From Phaeobacter cretensis (GTDB lineage Bacteria; Pseudomonadota; Alphaproteobacteria; Rhodobacterales; Rhodobacteraceae), in the NCBI RefSeq assembly GCF_047372505.1, contig NZ_JBKBEU010000001.1, positions 1,054,001 to 1,118,000 of the forward strand: a stretch of DNA of 64,000 bases, given 5' to 3'. The notes beneath the pieces were generated by a model. The model saw nothing but the letters and a program-made list of their open reading frames with translations, searched no databases and was not told the origin of the DNA. The position numbers and the translations under genes were made by a program. How positions within the stretch are numbered: position 1 is the first letter of the stretch; each line of letters begins with the position of its first letter. Of the stretch, positions 1 through 9,005 are shown piece after piece.

Positions 1-568
1 GAGAGGCCGTACGGCTCCCCCTTCCGTTCATCACGAAAATCATCAGACCTGCAGTTCAGCTTCCACAGGCGACGTTCATAAACCGAGCAATAACTAAGCT
101 GAATCGAATGGCCGTAGTGCCGGGCAAACACTATTGTGCTTTCCAATCCCAACGCGGCCTACCGAGGGTGCGAAAAGCATGGATCCGTAACTTCAAGGAT
201 ATTGCATGACAAAGACGGGGCTTAAGAGCCTTTGTTTTGCAGACCACGATGGAAACCGAATGGCCTCGGAGAAATAGTCTACTAGCATAGCCCCCGGCAT
301 TGGGTGATTTGGGCACGACATACTCATCCGTTGCGCCCGTGTGCGTTTCCTGCGTACGATCCGCTTGTCACATTAAGTCGACAGCCCCCGGCTCTGACTA
401 AAGAGAAACCGCCCAATCAATTGCGCAACGATACCCGCGTTAGGCGGCGAAAAGGCGCCCTTGGATCCGAATACGCTCTTTCGCCACCTCTCAGCGCTGC
501 TTATAAGACATAAAGCCCGCTCTCGGCAGAGTCGCGGGACAGGTGGCAGTTTTACAGGGTCCTAATAT
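1..568. other. gene-free leader upstream of mreB
   Basis: No reading frame here has coding character that I recognise: the open frames are short, lack convincing ribosome binding sites and resemble no family. The stretch presumably holds the promoter and leader of the mreB operon, but I could not find a -35/-10 pair I would defend. An AT-rich TATAAG at 502-507 has no good -35 partner. No tRNA or riboswitch was recognised. The end of an upstream gene is not visible. Confidence 0.5.
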
Positions 569-1615
569 ATGTCGATCTTCGGAAATCTCGGCGGGTTGTT
601 CACGTCTGACATGGCAATCGATCTCGGCACGGCGAATACGCTGGTCTATGTTAAGGGTCGCGGTGTCATCCTGTCGGAACCTTCGGTTGTGGCCTACCAC
701 GTCAAAGACGGCGTGAAAAAAGTCCTCGCAGTCGGCGAAGACGCTAAGCTGATGCTGGGTCGGACGCCCGGCTCCATTGAAGCTATCCGCCCCATGCGTG
801 AAGGGGTGATCGCCGATTTTGATACCGCCGAAGAAATGATCAAACATTTCATCCGCAAGGTTCACAAACGCTCCACCTTCTCCAAACCCAAGATCATTGT
901 TTGCGTGCCTCATGGTGCGACCCCTGTTGAAAAACGAGCGATCCGTCAGTCCGTTCTCTCTGCCGGAGCCCGCCGTGCCGGTCTGATTGCGGAACCAATT
1001 GCTGCGGCAATCGGGGCAGGCATGCCTATCACCGACCCAACTGGCAACATGGTTGTCGACATCGGTGGCGGCACCACCGAAGTTGCAGTCCTGTCGCTTG
1101 GCGACATTGTTTATGCGCGCTCTGTTCGGGTCGGCGGCGACCGTATGGATGAGGCGATCATCAGCTACCTGCGTCGCCAGCAAAACCTGTTGATCGGGGA
1201 ATCTACCGCAGAGCGTGTTAAAACCTCCATCGGCACCGCGCGGATGCCCGATGACGGCCGTGGACAGTCCATGCAAATCCGGGGTCGCGACCTGCTAAAT
1301 GGTGTCCCCAAAGAAATCGAAGTCAGCCAAGCCCAAGTGGCTGAAGCGTTGGCGGAGCCAGTTCAGCAAATTTGCGAAGCTGTGATGACCGCGCTGGAAA
1401 CCACTCCGCCGGATCTTGCGGCCGATATTGTCGACCGGGGCGTGATGCTGACCGGCGGCGGGGCTCTTCTTGGCGATCTGGATCTGGCACTGCGCGAGCA
1501 GACAGGGCTGGCCGTCTCCATCGCGGATGAGAGCCTGAACTGTGTGGCCCTTGGCACCGGCAAGGCGCTGGAATACGAAAAACAGCTGGCACACGCCATC
1601 GACTACGACAGCTGA
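569..1615 (+). CDS. mreB: rod shape-determining protein MreB
   Basis: Actin-like ATPase that polymerises under the inner membrane and steers the elongasome, setting rod shape. The 348-residue length is typical. Near the N-terminus it has the phosphate-1 signature IDLGTANTLVY, then the phosphate-2 signature VVDIGGGTTEVAVLS around residue 160, and the adenosine motif LTGGGALL near residue 295. It heads the cluster mreB-mreC-mreD-mrdA-rodA, whose genes are closely spaced or overlapping, so they are probably one transcript. The ATG at 569 gives the standard N-terminus MSIFGNLGGLFTSDMAIDLG; the upstream Shine-Dalgarno sequence is weak (AGGG). Nothing is unusual in the protein and the identification is secure. 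Confidence 0.97.
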   Translation: MSIFGNLGGLFTSDMAIDLGTANTLVYVKGRGVILSEPSVVAYHVKDGVKKVLAVGEDAKLMLGRTPGSIEAIRPMREGVIADFDTAEEMIKHFIRKVHKRSTFSKPKIIVCVPHGATPVEKRAIRQSVLSAGARRAGLIAEPIAAAIGAGMPITDPTGNMVVDIGGGTTEVAVLSLGDIVYARSVRVGGDRMDEAIISYLRRQQNLLIGESTAERVKTSIGTARMPDDGRGQSMQIRGRDLLNGVPKEIEVSQAQVAEALAEPVQQICEAVMTALETTPPDLAADIVDRGVMLTGGGALLGDLDLALREQTGLAVSIADESLNCVALGTGKALEYEKQLAHAIDYDS

Positions 1616-1667
1616 GCCGTCGGGCCGTCCCTAAGATGGCCGACGTTCAGCGCCGGGAAGGAATACC

Positions 1668-2606
1668 TTGGCCAAAGATCGGTCCCAGCGAGATGATTAC
1701 GCCGCCCCGCTGCGACGCCTGCTGACCGGGGTCATCTGCCTATGCCTTCTGGGTGTTTTCCTTGTATGGCGTATCGACAGCCCGAGAGTTGAACGGTTCC
1801 GGGCTCAAGTCGTGGATGCCGTTGTACCCAGTATGGACTGGGCCATGATCCCGGTCGAAGGCGCAATAAATCTGTTCCGCGATTTTCAAAGCTACCAGCG
1901 TCTTGCCGAACAGAACCGCGAGCTGCGCAGTGAGTTGCGCCAGATGCGCGCCTGGAAAGAGGCGGCCTTGCAGCTAGAACAGGAAAACGCCCGCCTTCTG
2001 GATCTCAACAATGTGCGACTAGATCCACGTCTCACCTATGTAACCGGCGTCGTGATGGCCGACAGTGGATCGCCGTTCCGCCAGTCAGTAATCCTGAACG
2101 TCGGTGCGCGTGACGGTGTACGTGACGGGTGGGCAACTATGGATGGCATCGGACTTGTGGGCCGGATCTCCGGCACCGGGCGGGATACCGCGCGCGTGAT
2201 CCTGTTGACCGATGCCGCAAGCGCCGTACCTGCTCTCATTCAACCCTCCGGGCAAAGCACACTTGTGGCCGGCGATAACAGCCCAACGCCTGTTATCGAC
2301 TTCCTTGAAAACCCTGACCTCGTGCGCCCCGGCGACCGGGTAGTGACGTCCGGGGATGGTAACGTTTTTCCCGCCGGTTTGCTGATCGGGCAAGTGACAC
2401 AAGATCGGTTTGGCCGCCTGCGTGTACGCCTGTCTGCTGACTACGAGCGGCTGGAGTTTCTGCGGGTGCTGCGCCACCACGGGTCGGAGGTGATCAAGGA
2501 TCCCGGCGGATTGGTTGTTCCGGCACCCGGTATCAACGTACCACAGCCACGACCAGAGGGGCTGGGCAACAACGATGCCGCAGCGGAGGCTGGAAATGGC
2601 GAGTAA
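1668..2606 (+). CDS. mreC: rod shape-determining protein MreC
   Basis: Bitopic scaffold of the elongasome that links cytoplasmic MreB to periplasmic PBP2. The 312-residue protein has a cytoplasmic head, one membrane span at about residues 19-36 (LLTGVICLCLLGVFLVW), a periplasmic coiled coil at about 65-110 (SYQRLAEQNRELRSELRQ and on), then the beta-barrel domain with motifs such as VGRISGTGRDTARV and DRVVTSGDGNVFPAGLLIG. It starts with TTG at 1668, preceded by GGGAAGGAATACC; no in-frame ATG is available nearby. The C-terminal tail is proline- and glycine-rich and probably disordered. It overlaps mreD by 11 bases. Confidence 0.95.
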   Translation: MAKDRSQRDDYAAPLRRLLTGVICLCLLGVFLVWRIDSPRVERFRAQVVDAVVPSMDWAMIPVEGAINLFRDFQSYQRLAEQNRELRSELRQMRAWKEAALQLEQENARLLDLNNVRLDPRLTYVTGVVMADSGSPFRQSVILNVGARDGVRDGWATMDGIGLVGRISGTGRDTARVILLTDAASAVPALIQPSGQSTLVAGDNSPTPVIDFLENPDLVRPGDRVVTSGDGNVFPAGLLIGQVTQDRFGRLRVRLSADYERLEFLRVLRHHGSEVIKDPGGLVVPAPGINVPQPRPEGLGNNDAAAEAGNGE

Positions 2607-3135
2607 CGCCCCGGCGCGTATCTGGATTATGCGTGCGACTTTTTCTGGGCTGGCTCTGCTGATCATGTTCTTTCACCTGCTGCCTTTGGATACGTTGCCC
2701 TCTCGCTGGGCACCACCTGATCTTCTGCTGGCACTGGTTGTAGCCTGGTCGGTCCGCCGCCCTGACTACGTCCCTACCCTTTTGATTGCTCTAACGTTTC
2801 TGCTGGCGGATCTGCTATTTCAGCGGCCACCGGGCCTGATGGCTCTTCTCGTAGTGCTGGCTTGCAGCTTTTTGAAATCGCAAGTACAGCCGCACCGTGA
2901 AACCGCCTTTATCGGAGAGTGGGTGACAGTCGCTGCAACAGTCACGGCAACCACCCTGCTAAACCGACTGGTCCTCGCAATTCTGGGGGTCGAACAACCC
3001 TCTCTGGGGTTGATTCTGATCCAAATGGTAGCAACACTATTGATCTATCCGCTTGTCGTATTAGCCAGTCAGAGCCTGCTGGGGGTTCGTAAACTCTCCC
3101 CTGCCGAAGCAGAAGCGCTAGGAAACCATCGATGA
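2596..3135 (+). CDS. mreD: rod shape-determining protein MreD
   Basis: Small integral membrane protein of the elongasome, 179 residues, almost entirely hydrophobic with about five membrane segments (for example FSGLALLIMFFHLLPL and LLLALVVAW). I chose ATG 2596 because GGAGG at 2585-2589 sits six bases upstream; upstream in-frame starts (2515, 2575) lack such a site and lie deep inside mreC. It overlaps the mreC end and its stop overlaps the mrdA start as ATGA at 3132-3135, so translation is probably coupled. MreD is poorly conserved in sequence, so position between mreC and mrdA carries much of the identification. Confidence 0.9.
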   Translation: MASNAPARIWIMRATFSGLALLIMFFHLLPLDTLPSRWAPPDLLLALVVAWSVRRPDYVPTLLIALTFLLADLLFQRPPGLMALLVVLACSFLKSQVQPHRETAFIGEWVTVAATVTATTLLNRLVLAILGVEQPSLGLILIQMVATLLIYPLVVLASQSLLGVRKLSPAEAEALGNHR

Positions 3136-5078
3136 AACGCACCGTAAAAGACGTCGAAGGATCACACCGCAAGATAAGTCGTCGTGCCCTTTTGCTAGGC
3201 GGCTTTCAACTCGCGTTTGCTGGCGGTCTGGCGATGCGGATGCGCCATCTACAGGTTGATCAGGCTGATCAGTTCCGCCTGCTGGCTGAAGAGAACCGCA
3301 TCAATATCAGGCTGATACCTCCGGCGCGTGGCCAGATCTACGATCGGAATGGCACGATCCTGGCGCAGAACGCACAATCCTACCGCATCACAGTGGTGCC
3401 GGAGGATGCGGGCGATGTCGGCGACGTCATCGGCAAGCTGTCGCGGCTACTGACACTTGACCCTGAGGACATCGAGCGCGCTTTGGCCGAGATGCGCCGC
3501 TCACCACCGTTCCTCCCCATCACATTGGCCGATCAGATAAGCTGGGATGACATCTCCAAAGTGGCGGTGAACGCCCCCGCCCTGCCCGGTATCACACCAG
3601 AGGTAGGTCTGACCCGTGTCTATCCGCAGCTGGAGGATTTTGCCCATGTGGTGGGCTATGTTGGTCCTGTGTCTGACTATGACCTCAGCAAGCTGACCGA
3701 CCCGGAACCTATTTTGCGCATTCCGCGGTTCCAGATCGGCAAAGTTGGATTTGAGGCCAAGGTTGAACGTGATCTGCGCGGCAAGGCTGGCGCTAAGCGG
3801 GTGGAGGTCAATGCGACCGGCCGCGTTATGCGTGAGCTGGACCGCCGAGAAGGCGAAGCCGGAGCCGACATGCAGCTGAGCGTGGACGCCGATCTTCAAA
3901 GTTACACTCAAGCCCGCCTTGGGAATGAGAGCGCCAGCGCGGTGATCATCGACTGCGAGAGCGGCGATGTGCGCGCCATTGCCTCTTCGCCCAGCTTTGA
4001 CCCCAATCTGTTTGTACGCGGCATATCAGTGGCCGACTACCGGCTCCTGACCGAAGATCCCTATCGCCCCCTGGCCAACAAGACCGTTCAAGGGACCTAT
4101 CCGCCGGGGTCTACCTTCAAGATGATCACAGCGCTTGCTGCGCTAGAGGAGGGGCTAATCGGCACCGAAGACACGGTCTGGTGCCCTGGTCACCTAGAGG
4201 TTGCAGGCCGCCGCTTCCATTGCTGGAAACGGGCCGGGCATGGCCATGTCGACCTCAACACCTCCCTCAAAAGCTCCTGCGACGTTTACTATTACGATCT
4301 CGCAATAAAGGTGGGGATCGACAAAATCTCGGCCATGGCGAAACGCTTTGGCCTTGGCACGCGCCATGATCTGCCAATGTCCGCCGTTGCAAAAGGGATC
4401 GCCCCAAACAAAGAATGGAAATCCAAGACTTACGGTGAGGATTGGCTGATTGGTGACACTGTGAACTCCTCCATTGGCCAGGGCTATCTTCTCGCATCGC
4501 CAATGCAGCTGGCTGTCATGACTGCACGTCTTGCCACAGGACGCGAGGTAACACCCCGGCTGCTGAAATCCATTGACGGGGTAGAACAACCCAGCGGCGC
4601 AGGCGAGTCACTTGGTATCAGCGAGAATAACCTGCGCACCGTGCGTCGTGGCATGTATTCTGTGAGCAACGAGCGGCGCGGCACCGGCTATCGCTCCCGC
4701 ATCATCGCCGACGGTATGCGCATGGCTGGCAAAAGCGGCACGAGCCAGGTCCGCAATATCACCGCTGCAGAACGCGCAGCCGGGGTGATCCGAAATGAAG
4801 ACCTGCCTTGGGAGCGCCGTGACCACGCATTGTTTGTCAGCTACGCGCCTTACGATGATCCGAAATTCGCCGTTGCAGTGGTTGTCGAACACGGCGGTGG
4901 CGGCTCCAAGGCGGCGGCCCCTATCGCACGTGACGTGCTTCTGCAGGCGCTTTATGACGGGACGCCTCCGCTAGAGGCTTACCCCAAGAAAGATCGCCCC
5001 GGCATTCAAGCCCTGCAAGAGCGGCTAGAGCGTGAACGCATCCAGCGCGCCCGCAGCAATGATAGCAGTCAGGCGTGA
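3132..5078 (+). CDS. mrdA: penicillin-binding protein 2
   Basis: Class B transpeptidase that cross-links lateral-wall peptidoglycan in the elongasome together with RodA. The 648-residue protein has a short cytoplasmic tail, one membrane anchor (about residues 17-36), the non-catalytic pedestal domain with PPARGQIYDRNGTILAQN, and the transpeptidase domain. The active-site SxxK is in GTYPPGSTFKMI (about residue 330), the SxN in LKSSCDVYYYD (about 385) and the KTG-type box reads AGKSGTSQ (about 535). Like many gram-negative PBP2 it has KSGT rather than KTG. It starts by ATGA overlap with mreD. The lysine- and arginine-rich C-terminus is probably flexible. Confidence 0.97.
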   Translation: MKRTVKDVEGSHRKISRRALLLGGFQLAFAGGLAMRMRHLQVDQADQFRLLAEENRINIRLIPPARGQIYDRNGTILAQNAQSYRITVVPEDAGDVGDVIGKLSRLLTLDPEDIERALAEMRRSPPFLPITLADQISWDDISKVAVNAPALPGITPEVGLTRVYPQLEDFAHVVGYVGPVSDYDLSKLTDPEPILRIPRFQIGKVGFEAKVERDLRGKAGAKRVEVNATGRVMRELDRREGEAGADMQLSVDADLQSYTQARLGNESASAVIIDCESGDVRAIASSPSFDPNLFVRGISVADYRLLTEDPYRPLANKTVQGTYPPGSTFKMITALAALEEGLIGTEDTVWCPGHLEVAGRRFHCWKRAGHGHVDLNTSLKSSCDVYYYDLAIKVGIDKISAMAKRFGLGTRHDLPMSAVAKGIAPNKEWKSKTYGEDWLIGDTVNSSIGQGYLLASPMQLAVMTARLATGREVTPRLLKSIDGVEQPSGAGESLGISENNLRTVRRGMYSVSNERRGTGYRSRIIADGMRMAGKSGTSQVRNITAAERAAGVIRNEDLPWERRDHALFVSYAPYDDPKFAVAVVVEHGGGGSKAAAPIARDVLLQALYDGTPPLEAYPKKDRPGIQALQERLERERIQRARSNDSSQA

Positions 5079-5103
5079 GAGGCTTGGATAGGAGAGAACT
5101 GGC

Positions 5104-6243
5104 ATGAGCTATCTCGCCAATAATGCGCAATCGGTTCCGACCGGCCTTCGCAAGATCCTGTACCTCAACTGGCCGTTAACCCTTCTGCTGGCCAGCGTCG
5201 CCAGCGTCGGCTTCCTTATGCTCTATTCAGTTGCAGGCGGCAGCTTCTCCCCCTGGGTCGAGCCACAGATGAAGCGCTTTATTTTAGGGCTATCGGTGAT
5301 GTTCGTGGTTGCGATGATCCCGATCTGGTTTTGGCGCAACATCTCGGTTCTGGCCTATCTTGCCTCTGTTCTGTTGCTGGTCGCTGTCGAGTTCTTTGGA
5401 GCAGTCGGAATGGGCGCACAACGCTGGATCGATATCGGGTTCATGCGCCTGCAGCCATCGGAGCTGATGAAAGTCACATTGGTGATGCTGCTCGCAGCCT
5501 ATTACGATTGGCTGCCACCAGAACGCTGTTCACGCCCGCAATGGGTGATCGCGCCTGTGATCCTGATCCTCCTCCCGACCTTTCTGGTTCTGCGGCAACC
5601 GGACCTCGGAACCTCCATATTGTTGATGGCCGCAGGCGGGGGTGTGATGTTTCTGGCCGGCGTACACTGGGCCTATTTCGCAGCCGTCATAAGCGGTGCT
5701 GTGGGCCTGGTCGCAACTGTGTTCAAGAGCCGCGGCACCGATTGGCAACTCTTAAAGGATTATCAGTTCCGCCGCATCGACACCTTTCTAGATCCTTCGC
5801 AGGATCCACTGGGGGCCGGATATCACATCACTCAGTCCAAGATCGCCTTGGGATCGGGTGGTTGGTCTGGTCGCGGTTATATGCAGGGAACGCAGTCTCG
5901 ATTGAACTTCCTGCCGGAGAAACACACCGATTTCATTTTTACAACTCTGGCGGAAGAGTTCGGCTTTATTGGCGGTGTCACCCTGCTGTTTATCTACATG
6001 CTGGTGATCATCTTCTGCATCGCGACCGCGCTTGCGACAAAAGATCGCTTTGCATCACTGGTGACACTCGGTGTGGCGATCACATTTTTCCTGTTCTTTG
6101 CCGTAAACATGTCAATGGTGATGGGCCTGGCGCCGGTTGTCGGCGTGCCATTGCCAATGGTGTCCTATGGCGGTTCGGCGATGCTCGTGCTGATGGCTGC
6201 TTTTGGCCTGGTGCAAAGCGCCCATATCCACCGCCCACGCTAG
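5104..6243 (+). CDS. rodA: peptidoglycan glycosyltransferase RodA
   Basis: SEDS-family lipid II polymerase of the elongasome, partner of PBP2. The 379-residue protein is polytopic with about ten membrane spans. The SEDS signature is seen as GAQRWIDIGFMRLQPSELMK around residue 105 and as the late VGVPLPMVSYGGSAMLV near residue 350; EKHTDFIFTTLAEEFGF lies around residue 275. ATG 5104 follows AGGAGAGAACTGGC. It is the last gene of the rod-shape cluster; the next gene runs toward it and ends eight bases away, leaving no room for a separate terminator. Confidence 0.97.
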   Translation: MSYLANNAQSVPTGLRKILYLNWPLTLLLASVASVGFLMLYSVAGGSFSPWVEPQMKRFILGLSVMFVVAMIPIWFWRNISVLAYLASVLLLVAVEFFGAVGMGAQRWIDIGFMRLQPSELMKVTLVMLLAAYYDWLPPERCSRPQWVIAPVILILLPTFLVLRQPDLGTSILLMAAGGGVMFLAGVHWAYFAAVISGAVGLVATVFKSRGTDWQLLKDYQFRRIDTFLDPSQDPLGAGYHITQSKIALGSGGWSGRGYMQGTQSRLNFLPEKHTDFIFTTLAEEFGFIGGVTLLFIYMLVIIFCIATALATKDRFASLVTLGVAITFFLFFAVNMSMVMGLAPVVGVPLPMVSYGGSAMLVLMAAFGLVQSAHIHRPR

Positions 6244-6250
6244 ACGCAGC

Positions 6251-7075
6251 TCATAAGGCCGCCATCAATACATGCATCAGCGCACTTTCTGCATCCCGCT
6301 GATGCAAAATGACGCCTACCCGTCGGACCTCTCCCGCAAAGGGCGTGAACCGCAGCCCGTTTATACGCTGCAACCCGTCCCACCAAGGAACAACGGCTTG
6401 CGCTGTACCTTCCGCCACCATCTGTGCAATCAATTCCAACGCATCCAGCTCGGCCAGAATTTCAGGCTCGCCAACCCGCCTGGTCAATGCTTGCCAACAT
6501 TGCGCGCCACCCCATGCATCGCGGCCATAAACAAGATAGGGCAGCGCTGTACCGCCTAGGCTGTCTGGCTGTAACAATCCGATAGGCTGGCAGGCCACAT
6601 CCCAAAAAACATAGGCTTTGGGCACAGGAAACGGCGGCTCAATCAACAGTGCAGCATCAATTTGCCCCTGTTCCATCGCTGCATAGAGCCCTTCTGATGT
6701 CCCCGGCACCAACTGCAGCGCAACCTCTGGTGCGGCCTCACGCAAATGTCGCAGGATCGCGCCCGCGTAATCTCCCATCGCTGTCGACACCGCCCCGAGC
6801 CGCAATCGCCCAGTCAAGGCGGTACCGCGCAATTCGGAGCGCAACTCAACCTCAGCACGTAGCAGGTCATGCATTCGGGGCAACAAACGACGGCAATCAG
6901 CCGTCGGCTGCATGACCCGCCCCGCGCGGCGCAGTAAGGACACGCCGACATCAGCCTCCAGCGCCGCAATACGCTGCGCAATAGCCGATGCCGTGATTCC
7001 CTCACGGCGCGCAGCCGCAGCAAGCGAGCCTTCCTCGACTGTTGCAATCAGGCTAGACAGAAATCGTGTATCCAT
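6251..7075 (-). CDS. LysR family transcriptional regulator
   Basis: LysR-type regulator of 274 residues. The N-terminal winged helix-turn-helix spans about residues 2-60 (FLSSLIATVEEGSLAAAAR, then ITASAIAQRIAALEADVG), followed by a substrate-binding domain (TGRLRLGAVSTAMGDYAG onward). The effector cannot be named. It is divergent from the VOC and hydroxyacid dehydrogenase genes across about 90 bases, the usual layout for a LysR regulator and its targets, so it may control them. Its end is packed against the convergent rodA end. Confidence 0.85.
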   Translation of the reverse strand: MDTRFLSSLIATVEEGSLAAAARREGITASAIAQRIAALEADVGVSLLRRAGRVMQPTADCRRLLPRMHDLLRAEVELRSELRGTALTGRLRLGAVSTAMGDYAGAILRHLREAAPEVALQLVPGTSEGLYAAMEQGQIDAALLIEPPFPVPKAYVFWDVACQPIGLLQPDSLGGTALPYLVYGRDAWGGAQCWQALTRRVGEPEILAELDALELIAQMVAEGTAQAVVPWWDGLQRINGLRFTPFAGEVRRVGVILHQRDAESALMHVLMAAL

Positions 7076-7167
7076 AGATTTACTTATGTCTGAACATAGA
7101 AAAACAAGCTACCCTTTGTACTGATCTCCCTCTATCCCTATAGGCAGTTAGATAAGGGAGCAGAGCG

Positions 7168-7578
7168 ATGAGTATTTTCCATCTCGCCTATCATGTGGAT
7201 GACCTGACGAGAGCCCGCACGTTTTATGGTGAGCTGCTGGGCTGTCAGGAAGGGCGCAGTACCGACACATGGATCGACTTCAATTTCTTCGGCCACCAGA
7301 TTTCGCTCCATCTTGGCCCTGTTTTTGCCACTGCCAACACTGGCAAAGTAGGTGATCACATGGTGCCTATGCCACACCTCGGGGTGATCCTGCCGCAGGC
7401 GGAGTGGCAAGCACTCGCCAACCGGCTTAAAGCAAGGGAAGTTGAATTCACAATCGCGCCCACCACACGCTTTGCTGGAGAGCCAGGCGAGCAGAGTACG
7501 ATGTTTTTTCACGACCCATCGGGCAACCCGATTGAGATCAAAGGGTTTGCCGATATGTCAGGAGTATTTGCGACATGA
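7168..7578 (+). CDS. VOC/glyoxalase family protein
   Basis: A 136-residue vicinal-oxygen-chelate protein with two beta-alpha-beta-beta-beta modules: IFHLAYHVDDLTRARTFYGE at the N-terminus and MFFHDPSGNPIEIKGF at the C-terminus. Candidate metal ligands are His in the first strand, a central His (PHLGVIL) and Glu in NPIEIKGF. The family includes glyoxalase I, extradiol dioxygenases and fosfomycin-resistance enzymes, and the substrate here is unknown. ATG 7168 follows an AGGGAGCAG-type site. Its stop overlaps the start of the following hydroxyacid dehydrogenase (ATGA), so the two are translationally coupled and may act on related 2-oxo or 2-hydroxy acids. Confidence 0.8.
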   Translation: MSIFHLAYHVDDLTRARTFYGELLGCQEGRSTDTWIDFNFFGHQISLHLGPVFATANTGKVGDHMVPMPHLGVILPQAEWQALANRLKAREVEFTIAPTTRFAGEPGEQSTMFFHDPSGNPIEIKGFADMSGVFAT

Positions 7579-8501
7579 TCAAGGTTCAGTATGCAGCCCG
7601 CTCTGAACGTTGGAACACCCATGAAGCCCCTTTGCGTGCCGCCTTCGCTGACGCTGGTCTGGCGGTCGATCTGCGCATCGATCACGCGCCGGAAGATGTG
7701 GACTATGTGGTCTATGCGCCCAATTCTGACCTGCAAGACTTCACCCCCTATACCCGATGCAAGGCTGTGCTCAGTCTTTGGGCCGGGGTAGAAAAGATCG
7801 TGGGCAACCAGACCCTGACCATGCCGCTGTGCCGAATGGTCGATCCCGGTCTGACTGCCGGCATGGTAGAATGGGTCACAGGCCATGTGCTGCGATATCA
7901 CCTTGGCATCGACAACACGCTCCTGACACAGGACCGATGGCAACCCATGGTCCCGCCGCTTGCCGAAGAGCGTCCAATCACAATCCTTGGCCTTGGCGCA
8001 TTGGGCCAAGCCTGCGCTGAGATGCTGGCACAAATAGGCTTTCCCGTCACTGGCTGGTCTCGGTCCCCAAAGTCGATTGAGGGGATTGCCTGCAGCCACG
8101 GCGACGCCGGTCTGCGCGATGCTCTCGCCACAGCAGAGATTGTGATTCTTCTGCTGCCCGACACACCTGCGACGCACAATACTCTGAACCGTGAGACTCT
8201 GGCGCTGCTGCCGCGCGGCGCACGTATTATCAACCCCGGTCGCGGCCCGCTGATCGATGACGATGACCTGCTTGCCTCACTCGACAGTGGACAGATCGGC
8301 CACGCCACGCTGGACGTCTTTCGGGTGGAACCCCTGCCCGCAGATCACGCCTATTGGGCGCATAGCAATGTGACTGTGACGCCGCATATCGCTGCCGAAA
8401 CCCGCGCCATCACCGCCGCTCGCGTGATTGCTGAGAACATCCGCCGGGGAGAGGCAGCCGAGCCCTTCCTGCATCAGGTTGACCGCAGTTTGGGATACTG
8501 A
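7575..8501 (+). CDS. ghrA: glyoxylate/hydroxypyruvate reductase (GhrA-like)
   Basis: NAD(P)H-dependent D-2-hydroxyacid dehydrogenase of 308 residues, of the subgroup that reduces glyoxylate and hydroxypyruvate. The Rossmann motif is ILGLGALGQACAEML (about residue 138). Catalytic Arg, Glu and His are in NPGRGPLIDDDDLL, DVFRVEPLPADH and VTVTPHIAA. The N-terminal lobe includes YTRCKAVLSLWAGVEKI, which fits GhrA better than D-lactate dehydrogenase. The start overlaps the VOC gene by ATGA. The exact oxo-acid substrate is inferred from family resemblance only. Confidence 0.82.
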   Translation: MIKVQYAARSERWNTHEAPLRAAFADAGLAVDLRIDHAPEDVDYVVYAPNSDLQDFTPYTRCKAVLSLWAGVEKIVGNQTLTMPLCRMVDPGLTAGMVEWVTGHVLRYHLGIDNTLLTQDRWQPMVPPLAEERPITILGLGALGQACAEMLAQIGFPVTGWSRSPKSIEGIACSHGDAGLRDALATAEIVILLLPDTPATHNTLNRETLALLPRGARIINPGRGPLIDDDDLLASLDSGQIGHATLDVFRVEPLPADHAYWAHSNVTVTPHIAAETRAITAARVIAENIRRGEAAEPFLHQVDRSLGY

Positions 8502-9005
8502 ACACAGACATTTGGGTTTAACAATCGGCAACCAACCCGCACGCCTTCCTCGTGATTGATTTAACCCCTCGCGCTATTCTGACCGCATAAACCGGTGACC
8601 AGAACACTAGCGGTTACGTGGCGATACCTGCCACGAGGAAACGCCGGGCCAAGAATTCGCAGCAGCTGTTTCAGAAGTTGGCCTCTGGCAGCGAAATTGG
8701 AAAGTTGTTTACCTCCAGCTCAAGCCTTTTGCAGTCAATGGTACGTTCGAAGGAGAGCCATTTGATTGCGCGATGCAGCTAATGGCAATGGAGGTAATAC
8801 CCCTTCTGCCAGACCGCAAAGACAATTGGGACCGTTGCCGACATCTGCCAAGCGAGGCGGGTAGCAGCACTTATAGAAACAGCGTTTCGTTCAACTTGCT
8901 CAACCTCAGTCTGGATATATTTTAAGCTGAGCTCAGGGTTGCCCCAACACAAGAAGGGCCGACGCCTCACGCCTGCCCTTCTTATCTCAAAACCTAAACT
9001 ACTTC
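8502..9005. other. intergenic stretch with an orphan open frame
   Basis: About 500 bases between two convergent genes. On the plus strand a stop-free frame runs from 8611 to a TAA at 8923-8925, with protein-like composition (for example GLWQRNWKVVYLQLKPFAVN and PFDCAMQLMAMEVIPLLPD). It has no start codon near its beginning and no ribosome binding site, so it may be a decayed gene remnant or chance. I recognise no family. No clear terminator was found for the upstream gene. Confidence 0.3.

Noticed and set aside
304..513. Open frame of 69 codons upstream of mreB
   Set aside because: No ribosome site, biased composition and no recognisable family; the region is better read as leader DNA.
491..1594. 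Long open frames antisense to mreB
   Set aside because: They mirror the codon pattern of a certain gene; GC-rich genes routinely give such shadow frames.
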